A stretch of 64,000 nt of DNA from Sipunculus nudus. Lineage: Eukaryota > Annelida > Sipuncula > Golfingiida > Sipunculidae. How positions within the stretch are numbered: the first letter of the stretch is position 1; each line of letters begins with the position of its first letter. The stretch is taken from assembly GCA_026874595.1 (NCBI GenBank), contig CM049322.1:26137400-26201399 (forward strand), read 5' to 3'. Position numbers and translations under genes: made by a program. The notes under the pieces are model-generated. The model made no database searches and was not told where the DNA came from. It worked only from the letters and a program-made list of their open reading frames with translations. Positions 55,101 through 64,000 of this stretch are shown piece by piece.

Positions 55101-57679
55101 TCATTAGGCCATTTAGACCCTGTTACAAACGTCGTTTTCGCCGAAATCAGCTCGGTTTTCGCGTAATACAAGATCGTGTTTTGTGCAAAAATGGCCGATT
55201 TAAATTGCGAAAGAAGCATTTTAGAAGCTTCATTAGGCCATTTAGACCCTGTTACAAACGTCGTTTTCGCCGAAATCAGCTCGGTTTTCGCATAATACAA
55301 GATCGTGTTTTGTGCAAAAATGGCCGATTTAAATTGCGAAAGAAGCGTTTTAGAAGCTTCATTAGGCCATTTAGACCCTGTTACAAACGTCGTTTTCGCC
55401 GAAATCAGCTTGGTTTTCGCGTAATGCAAGATCGTGTTTTGTGCAAAAATGGCCGAATTAAATTGCGAAAGAAGCGATTTAGAAGCTTTTTTAGGCCATT
55501 TAGACCCTGTTACAAATGTCGTTTTCGCGGAAATCAGCTCGGTTTTCGCGTAATACAAGATCGTGTTTTGTGCAAAAATGGCCGATTTAAATTGCGAAAG
55601 AAGCGCTTTAGAAGCTTCATTAGGCCATTTAGACCCTGTTACAAACGTCGTTTTCGCCGAAATCAGCTCGGTTTTCGCGTAATACAAGATCGAGTTTTGT
55701 GCAAAAATGGCCGATTTAAATTGCGAAAGAAGCGTTTTAGAAGCTTCATTAGGCCATTTAGACCCTGTTACAAACGTCGTTTTCGCCGAAATCAGCTCGG
55801 TTTTCGCGTAATCCAAGATCGTGTTTTGTGCAAAAATGGCCGATTTAAATTGCGAAAGAAGCGTTTTAGAAGCTTCATTAGGCCATTTAGACCCTGTTAC
55901 AAACGTCGTTTTCGCCGAAATCAGCTCGGTTTTCGCGTAATACAAGATCGTGTTTTGATCAAAAATGGCCGATTTAAATTGCGAAAGAAGCGTTTTAGAA
56001 GCTTCATTAGGCCATTTAGACCCTGTTACAAACGTCGTTTTCGCCGAAATCAGCTCGGTTTTCGCGTAATACAAGATCGTGTTTTGTTAAAAAATGGACG
56101 ATTTAAATTGCGAAAGAAGCATTTTAGAAGCTTCATTAGGCCATTTAGACCCTGATACAAACGTCGTTTTCGCCGAAATCAACTCGGTTTTCGTGTAATG
56201 CAAGATCGTGTTTTGTGCAAAAATGGCCGATTTAAATTGCGAAAGAAGCGTTTTAGAAGCTTCATTAGGCCATTTAGACCCTGTTACAAACGTCGTTTTC
56301 GCCGAAATCAGCTCGGTTTCGCGTAATACAAGATCGTGTTTTGTGCAAAAATGGCCGATTTAAATTGCGAAAGAAGCATTTTAAAAGTCTTATTTGGCCA
56401 TTTAGACCCTGTTACAAACGTCGTTTTCGCCGAAATCAGCTCGGTTTTCGCGTAATACAAGATCGTGTTTTGTGCAAAAATGGCAGCTTTAAATTGCGAA
56501 AGAAGCATTTTAAAAGCTTCATTGGGCCATTTAGACCCTGTTACAAACGTCGTTTTCGCCAAAAACAGCTCGGTTTTCGCGTAATGCAAGATCGTGTTTT
56601 GTGCAAAAATGGCCGATTTAAATTGCGAAAGAAGCGTTTTAGAAGCTTCATTAGGCCATTTAGACCCTGTTACAAACGTCGTTTTCGCCGAAATCAACTC
56701 GGTTTTCGCGTAATGCAAGATCGTGTTTTGTGCAAAAATGGCCGATTTAAATTGCGAAAGAAGCATTTTAAAAGTCTTATTGGGCCATTTAGACCCTGTT
56801 ACAAACTTCGTTTTCGCCGAAATCAGCTCGGTTTTCGCGTAATACAAGATCGTGTTTTGTTCAAAAATGGCCGATTTAAATTGCGAAAGAAGCATTTTAA
56901 ATGCTTCATTGGGCCATTTAGACCCTGTTACAAACGTCGTTTTCGCCGAAAACAGCTCGGTTTTCGCGTAATGCAAGATCGTGTTTTGTGCAAAAATGGC
57001 CGATTTAAATTGCGATAGAAGCGTTTTAGAAGCTTCATTAGGCCATTTAGACCCTGTTACAAACGTCGTTTTCGCCGAAATCAGCTCGGTTTTCGCGTAA
57101 TACAAGATCGTGTCTTGTGAAGAATGGCCGATTTAAATTGCGAAAGAAGCGTTTTAGAAGCTTCATTAGGCCATTTAGACCCTGTCACAAACGGCGTTTT
57201 CGCCGAAATCAACTCGGTTTTCGCGTAATGCAAGATCATGTTTTGTGGAAAAATGGCCGATTTAAATTGCGAAAGAAGCGTTTTAGAAGCTTCATTAGGC
57301 CATTTAGACCCTGTTACAAACGTCGTTTTCGCCGAAATCAGCTCGGTTTTCGCGTAATACAAGATCGTGTTTTTGTGCAAGAATGGCCGATTTAAATTGC
57401 GAAAGAAGCGTTTTAGAAGCTTCATTAGGCCATTTAGACCCTGTCACAAACGGCGTTTTCGCCGAAATCAACTCGGTTTTCGCGTAATGCAAGATTATGT
57501 TTTGTGGAAAAATGGCCGATTTAAATTGCGAAAGAAGCGTTTTAGAAGCTTCATTAGGCCATTTAGACCCTGTTACAAACGTCGTTTTCGCCGAAATCAG
57601 CTCGGTTTTCGCGTAATACAAGATCGTGTTTTGTGCAAAAATCTCCGATTTAATTTGCAAAAGAAGCATTTCAGAAGCT

Positions 57680-58000
57680 TCATTAGTCCACAAATGGACG
57701 ATTTTTAAAATGCGAAAGAAGCATTTAAATCGGCTTCATTAGTCCATGTAGAACCTGATACAAACGTCGTTTTCCCCGAAATCAGCTCGGATTTCGCGTA
57801 ATACAAGATCGTGTTTTGTGAAAAATGGCTCATTTAAATTGTGAAAGAAGCATTTAAATCGGCTTCATTCGTCCATTTAGAACCTGATAGAAACGTCGTT
57901 TTCCCCGAAATCAGCTCGGTTTTCGCGTAATACAAGATCGTGTTTTGTGCAAAAAATGGCCGATTTAAATTGTGAAAGAAGCATTTAAGAAGCTTCATTA
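57680..58000. repeat. Satellite junction 2
   Basis: Same truncated monomer and CCCCGAAATC variants as at 52,195, 5,482 bp further on (42 monomers plus 64 bp). Confidence 0.9.
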
Positions 58001-59154
58001 GTCCATTTAGAACCTGTTACAAACGTCGTTTTCGCCGAAATCAGCTCGGTTTTCATGTAATACAAGATCGTGGTTTCTGGAAAAATGGCCGATTTAAATT
58101 GCGAAAGAAGCGTTTTAGAATCTTCATTAGGCCATTTATAACCTGTTACAAACGTCGTTTTCGCCGAAATCAGCTCGGTTTTCGCGTAATACAAGATCGT
58201 GTTTTGTGGAAAAATGGCTGAATTAAATTGCGAAAGAAGTGTTTGAGAAGCTTCATTAGTCCATTTAGAACCTGTTAGAAACGTCGTTTTCGCCGAAATC
58301 AGCTCGGTTTTCGTGTAATACAAGATCGTGTCTTGTGCAAATATGGCCGATTGAAATTGCGAAAGGGTCGTGTTACGAGCTTTATTAAGCCTTTTAGAAC
58401 CTGTTACAAACGTCGTTTTCGCCGAAATCAGCACGGTTTTTGCGTAATACAAGATCGTGTTTTGTGCAAAAATGGCCGATTTAAATTGCGAAAGAAGCGT
58501 TTTAGAAGCTTCATTAGGCCATTTAGACCCTGTTACAAACGTCGTTTTCGCCGAAATCAGCTCGGTTTTCGCGTAATACAAGATCGTGTTTTGTGCAAAA
58601 ATGGCCGATTTTAATTGCGAAAGAAGCGTTTTAGAAGCTTCATTAGGCCATTTAGACCCTGTTACAAACGTCGTTTTCGCCGAAATCAGCTCGGTTTTCG
58701 CGTAATACAAGATCGTGTTTTGTGCAAAAAATGGCCGATTTAAATTGCGATAGAAGCGTTTTAGAAGCTTCATTAGGCCATTTAGACCCTGTTACAAACG
58801 TCGTTTTCGCCGAAATCAGCTCGGTTTTCGCGTAATACAAGATCGTGTTTTGTGCAAAAATGGACTATTTAAATTGCGAAAGAAGCCTTTTAGAAGCTTC
58901 ATTAGGCTATTTAGACCCTTTTACAAACTTCGTTTTCGCCGAAATCAACTCGGTTTTCGCGTAATGCAAGATCGGGTTTTGTGCAAAAATGGCCGATTTA
59001 AATTGCGAAAGAAGCGTGTTACAAGATTTATTAGGTCATTTGGAACCTGTTACAAACGTCGTTTTTGCCGAAATCAGCACGGTTTTTGCATAATACAAGG
59101 TCGTATTTTGTGCAAAAATGGCCGAATTAAATTGCAAAAGAAGCATTTCAGAAG

Positions 59155-59460
59155 CTTCATTAGTCCACAAATGGACGGTTTTTAAAATGCGAAAGAAGCA
59201 TTTAAATCGGCTTCATTAGTCCATGTAGAACCTGATACAAACGTCGTTTTCCCCGAAATCAGCTCCGATTTCGCGTAATACAAGATCGTGTTTTGTGAAA
59301 AAAGGCTGATTTAAATTGTGAAAGAAGCATTTGAATCGGCTTCATTAGTCCATTTAGAACCTGATAGAAACGTCGTTTTCCCCGAAATCAGCTCGGTTTT
59401 CGCGTAATACAAGATCGTGTTTTGTGCAAAAAATTTCCGATTTAAATTGTGAAAGAAGAA
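59155..59460. repeat. Satellite junction 3
   Basis: The truncated monomer recurs 1,477 bp after junction 2 (11 monomers plus 58 bp), with a GCTCCGATTTCGCG variant and AAAAAATTTCCGATTT. Confidence 0.9.
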
Positions 59461-60889
59461 TTTAAGATGCTTCATTAGTCCATTTAGAACCTGTTACAAA
59501 CGTCGTTTTCGCCGAAATCAGCTCGGTTTTAGTGTAATACAAGATCGTGGTTTCTGGGAAAATGGCCGATTTAAATTGCAAAAGAAGCGTTTTAGAATCT
59601 TCATTGGGCCATTTATAACCTATTACAAACGTCGTTTCCGCCGAAATCAGCTCGGTTTTCGCGTAATACAAGATCGTGTTTTGTGGAAAAATGGCTGAAT
59701 TAAATTGCGAAAGAAGTGTTTGAGAAGCTTCATTAGTCCATTTAGAACCTGTTAGAAACGTCGTTTTCGCCGAAATCAGCTCGGTTTTCGTGTAATACAA
59801 GATCGTGACTTGTGCAAATATGGCCGATTGAAATTGCGAATGGGTCGTGTTACGAGCTTTATTAAGCCATTTAGAACCTGTTACAAACGTCGTTTTCGCC
59901 GAAATCAGCTCGGTTTTCGCGTGATACAAGATCGTGTTTTGTGCAAAAATGGCCGATTTAAATTGCGAAAGAAGCGTTTTAGAAGCTTCATGAGGCCATT
60001 TAAACCCTGTTACAAACGTCGTTTTCGCCGAAATCAACTCGGTTTTCGGGTAATGCAAGATCGTGTTTTGTGCAAAAATGGCCGATTTAAATTGCGAAAG
60101 AAGCGTTTTAGAAGCTTCATTAGGCCATTTAGACACTGTTACAAACGTCGTTTTCGCCGAAATCAGCTCGGTTTTCGCGTAATACAAGATCGTGTTTTGT
60201 GCAAAAATGGCCGAATTAAATTACGAAAGAAGCGTTTTAGAAGCTTCATTAGGCCATTTAGACCCTGTTACAAACGTCTTTTTCGCCGAAATCAGCTCGG
60301 TTTTCGCGTAATACAAGATCGTGTTTTGTGGAAAAATGGCCGATTTAAATTGCGAAAGAAGCGTTTTAGAAGCTTCATTAGGCCATTTAGACCCTGTTAC
60401 AAACGTCGTTTTCGCCGAAATCAGCTCGGTTTTCGCGTAATACAAGATCGTGTTTTGTGCAAAAATGGCCGATTTAAATTGCGAAAGAAGCCTTTTAGAA
60501 GCTTCATTAGGCCATTTAGACCCTGTTACAAACGTCTTTTTCGCCGAAATCAGCTCGGTTTTCGCGTAATACAAGATCGTGTTTTGTGCAAAAATGGCCG
60601 ATTTAAATTGCGAAAGAAGCATTTTAGAAGCTTCATTAGGCCATTTAGACCCTGTTACAAACGTCGTTTTCGCCGAAATCAACTCGGTTTTCGCGGAATG
60701 CAAGATCGTGTTTTGTGCAAAAATGGCCAATTTAAATTGCGAAAGAAGCGTTTTAGTAGCTTCATTAGGCCATTTGGACTCTGTTACAAACGTCGTTTTC
60801 GCCGAAATCAGCTCGGTTTTCGCGTAATACAAGATCGTGTTTTGTGGAAAAATGTCCGATTTAAATTGCAAAAGAAGCATTTCAGAAGC

Positions 60890-61210
60890 TTCATTAGTCC
60901 ACAAATGGCCGATTTTTAAAATGCGAAAAAAGCATTTAAATCGGCTTCATTAGTCCATGTAGAACCTGATACAAACGTCGTTTTTCCCGAAATCAGCTCG
61001 GATTTCGCGAAATACAAGATCATGTTTTGTGAAAAATGGCTGATTTAAATTGTGAAAGAAGCATTTAAATCGGCTTCATTAGTCCATTTAGAACCTGATA
61101 GAAACGTCTTTTTCCCCGAAATCAGCTCGGTTTTCGCGTAATACAAGATCGTGTTTTGTGCATAAAATGGCCGATTTAAATTGTGAAAAAAGCATTTAAG
61201 GAGCTTCATT
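60890..61210. repeat. Satellite junction 4
   Basis: Recurs 1,734 bp after junction 3 (13 monomers plus 57 bp), followed by the same ordered variant series (GTGGTTTCTG, ATTTATAACC, GTGTTTGAGAAGC, GGGTCGTGTTACGAGC). Confidence 0.9.
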
Positions 61211-62319
61211 AGTCCATTTAGAACCTGTTACAAACGTCGTTTTCGCCGAAATCAGCTCGGTTTTCATGTAATACAAGATCGTGGTTTCTGAAAAAATGGC
61301 CTATTTAAATTGCGAAAGAAGCGTTTTAGAATCTTCATTGGGCCATTTATAACCTGTTACAAACGTCGTTTTCGCCGAAATCAGCTCGGTTTTCGCGTAA
61401 TACAAGATCGTGTTTTGTGGAAAAATGGCTGAATTAAATTGCGAAAGAAGTGTTTGAGAAGCTTATTAAGTCCATTTAGAACCTGTTAGAAACGTCGTTT
61501 TCGCCGAAATCAGCTCGGTTTTCGTGTAATACAAGATCGTGTCTTGTGCGAAAATGGCCGATTGAAATTGCGAAAGGGTCGTGTTACGAGCTTTATTAAG
61601 ACATTTAGAACCTGTTACAAACGTCGTTTTCGCCGAAATCAGCACGGTTTTTGCGTAACACAAGATCGTGTTTTGTGCAAAAATGGCCGATTTAAATTGC
61701 GAAAGAAGCGATTTAGAAGCTTCATTAGGCCATTTAGACCCTGTTACAAACGTCGTTTTCGCCGAAATCAACTCGGTTTTCGCGTAATGCAAGATCGTGT
61801 TTTGCGCAAAAATGGCCGATTTAAATTGCGAAAGAAGCGTTTTAGAAGCTTCATTAGGCCATTTAGACACTGTTACAAACGTCGTTTTCGCCGAAATCAG
61901 CTCGGTTTTTGCGTAATACAAGATCGTGTTTTGTGCAAAAATGGCCGATTTAAATTGCGAAAGAAGCGTTTTAGAAGCTTCATTAGGCCATTTAGACCCT
62001 GTTACAAACGTCGTTTTCGCCGAAATCAGCTCGGTTTTCGCTTAATACAAGATCGTGTTTTGTGCAAAAATGCCCGATTTAAATTGCGAAAGAAGCGTTT
62101 TAGAAGCTTCATTAGGCCATTTAGACCCTGTTACAAACGTCGTTTTCACCGAAATCAGCTCGGTTTTCGCGTAATACAAGATCGTTTTTGTGCAAAAATG
62201 GCCGATTTAAATTGCGAAAGAAGCGTTTTAGAAGCTTCATTAGGCAATTTCGACCCTGTTACAAACGTCGTTTTCGCCGAAAACAGCTCGGTTTTCGCGT
62301 AATACAAGATCGTGTTTTG

Positions 62320-62760
62320 TGCAAAAAATTTCCGATTTAAATTGTGAAAGAAGAATTTACGATGCTTCATTAGTCCATTTAGAACCTGTTACAAACGTCG
62401 TTTTCGCCGAAATCAGCTCGGTTTTCGTGTAATACAAGATCGTGGTTTCTGGAAAAATGGCCGATTTAAATTGCAAAAGAAGCGTTTTAGAATCTTCATT
62501 GGGCCATTTATAACCTATTACAAACGTCGTTTTCGCCGAAATCAGCTCGGTTTTCGCGTAATACAAGATCGTGTCTTGTGGAAAAATGGCTGAATTAAAT
62601 TGCGAAAGAAGTGTTTGAGAAGCTTCATTAGTCCATTTAGAACCTGTTAGAAACGTCGTTTTCGCCGAAATCAGCTCGGTTTTCGTGTAAAACAAGATCG
62701 TGTCTTGTGCAAATATGGCCGATTAAAATTGCGAAAGGGTCGTGTTACGAGCTTTATTAA
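62320..62760. repeat. Partial higher-order unit lacking the truncated monomer
   Basis: The ordered variants AAAAAATTTCCGATTT, GTGGTTTCTGG, ATTTATAACC, GTGTTTGAG and GGGTCGTG appear here without the truncated monomer, joined directly to standard monomers. The marker distance from the previous unit is 1,161 bp, exactly 9 monomers, so this boundary was made by an in-register exchange. Confidence 0.8.
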
Positions 62761-63654
62761 GCCATTTAGAACCTGTTACAAACGTCGTTTTCGCCGAAAT
62801 CAGCTCGGTTTTCGCGTAATACAAGATCGTGTTTTGTGCAAAAATGGCCGATTAAAATTGCGAAAGAAGCGTTTTAGAAGCTTCATTAGGCCATTTAGAC
62901 CCTCTTACAAACGTCGTTTTCGCCGAAATCAGCTCGGTTTTCGCGTAATACAAGATCGTGTTTTGTGCAAAAATGGCCGATTTAAATTGCGAAAGAAGCG
63001 TTTTAGAAACTTCATGAGGCCATTTAAACCCTGTTACAAACGTCGTTTTCGCCGAAATCAACTCGGTTTTCGCGTAATGCAAGATCGTGTTTTGTGCAAA
63101 AATGGCCGATTTAAATTGCGAAAGAAGCGTTTTAGAAGCTTCATTAGGCCATTTAGACACTGTTACAAACGTCGTTTTCGACGAAATCAGCTCGGTTTTC
63201 GCGTAATACAAGATCGTGTTTTGTGCAAAAATGGCCGAATTAAATTACAAAAGAAGCGTTTTAGAAGCTTCATTAGGCCATTTAGACCCTGTTACAAACG
63301 TCGTTTTCGCCGAAATCAGCTCGGTTTTCGCGTAATACATGATCGTGTTTTGTGCAAAAATGGCCGAATTAAATTGCAAAAGAATCGTTTTAGAAGCTTC
63401 ATTAGGCCATTTAGACCCTGTTACAAACGTCGTTTTCGCCTAAATCAGCTCGGTTTTCGCGTAATACAAGATCGTGTTTTGTGGAAAAATGGCCGATTTA
63501 AATTGCGAAAGAAGCGTTTTAGAAGCTTCATTAGGCCATTTAGACCCTGTTACAAACGTCGTTTTCGCCGAAATCAGCTCGGTTTTCGCGTAATACAAGA
63601 TCGTGTTTTGTGCAAAAATCTCCGATTTAATTTGCAAAAGAAGCATTTCAGAAG

Positions 63655-64000
63655 CTTCATTAGTCCACAAATGGACGATTTTTAAAATGCGAAAGAAGCA
63701 TTTAAATCGGCTTCATTAGTCCATGTAGAACCTGATACAAACGTCGTTTTCCCCGAAATCAGCTCCGATTTCGCGTAATACAAGATCGTGTTTTGTGAAA
63801 AATGGCTCATTTAAATTGTGAAAGAAGCATTTAAATCGGCTTCATTCGTCCATTTAGAACCTGATAGAAACGTCGTTTTCCCCGAAATCAGCTCGGTTTT
63901 CGCGTAATACAAGATCGTGTTTTGTGCAAAAAATGGCCGATTTAAATTGTGAAAGAAGCATTTAAGAAGCTTCATTAGTCCATTTAGAACCTGTTACAAA
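63655..64000. repeat. Satellite junction 5 (runs to window end)
   Basis: The truncated monomer recurs 2,765 bp after junction 4 (21 monomers plus 56 bp). The array is still continuing at the last base. Confidence 0.9.

Larger units (their letters stand above)
50397..64000. repeat. 129-bp satellite DNA array (~105 monomers, continues past window)
   Basis: Head-to-tail monomers with a period of exactly 129 bp (e.g. CCGATTTAAA at 50,881, 51,010, 51,139). Landmarks in order: GGCCGATTTAAATTGCGAAA, GAAGCGTTTTAGAAGCTTC, ATTAGGCCATTTAGACCC, TGTTACAAACGTCGTTTTCG, CCGAAATCAGCTCGG, TTTTCGCGTAATACAAGATC, GTGTTTTGTGCAAAAAT. Because 129 = 3 x 43, one frame per strand stays open through many monomers: a basic Arg/Lys-rich frame on + (up to 410 codons at 54,923-56,155) and a neutral frame on - (up to 327 codons at 55,091-56,074). 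I treat these as by-products of the period, not genes. Neighbouring monomers are nearly identical; the first monomer is the most diverged and lacks about 21 bp between two GTTTTCG copies. Confidence 0.98.

Noticed and set aside
50867-56155. Long Arg/Lys-rich ORFs (up to 410 codons) that look like a repetitive basic protein gene
   Set aside because: They follow the 129-bp satellite period, exist simultaneously on the opposite strand, start and stop at random monomer variants, and show no third-position bias by eye.
50397-64000. CRISPR array
   Set aside because: The repeats are head-to-tail 129-bp monomers without unique spacers, in a eukaryotic genome.

Overview
The window is eukaryotic and most likely from a bivalve mollusc. 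It is AT-rich and intron-bearing, and much of it is non-autonomous rolling-circle-type repeats with tandem-repeat cores, a style known from bivalve genomes. The organism call is an inference; no species marker was seen. The only host gene I can support is a ribosomal protein gene, RPS25 (eS25), on the + strand from about 23,391 to about 44,050. It has four exons: exon 1 carries only the ATG behind a 5'TOP tract, exon 2 the Lys-rich N-terminus, exon 3 the winged-helix core and exon 4 the C-terminus. The predicted protein is 117 aa. Intron 3 is about 17 kb, roughly 48 times the coding length, and is filled with transposon debris.

Layout. 1-2,454: a ~145-bp tandem repeat carrying DR1-type TGACCTTTGACC motifs, interrupted by a 944-bp TIR element, then a rolling-circle-like element end with a perfect hairpin. 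2,455-15,785: dispersed and tandem repeats. 4.42-8.76 kb is an inverted copy of 32.54-36.90 kb, and 11.57-13.38 kb is a second partial direct copy. 15,786-23,390: lower repeat density, with a 63-bp-arm foldback, an 896-bp long-TIR element with a 9-bp target duplication, a small ACGTTGA-rich MITE, an (AT)n tract, a 671-bp element with TAA duplication, and the RPS25 promoter. 23,391-44,050: RPS25, whose intron 3 holds a nested pair of Helentron/HINE-like elements (30,518-32,128 inside 28,483-32,308, with an empty paralogous site) and a decayed DIRS-like retrotransposon (minus strand, 37.14-39.49 kb). 44,100-50,396: another HINE-like insertion (44,497-45,195), an LTR with polypurine tract from one LTR element, and the 5' half of a Ty3/Gypsy-like element on the minus strand (LTR region, primer binding site, gag, zinc knuckle, protease). 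50,397 to the window end: a 129-bp satellite array of about 105 monomers (>13.6 kb) with higher-order structure.

The most striking features are the satellite (period exactly 43 codons, so open frames run on both strands; five truncated-monomer junctions; an exact 1,290-bp block duplication), the recurrent palindrome GGTGGCGCCACC (14 exact copies across several repeat families), the reconstructable nested T|T insertions, and the ribosomal protein gene with a very large repeat-filled intron. Apart from RPS25, most open reading frames over 60 codons are chance or satellite artefacts, or fragments of decayed transposons. No tRNA gene, rRNA gene or CRISPR array was found.
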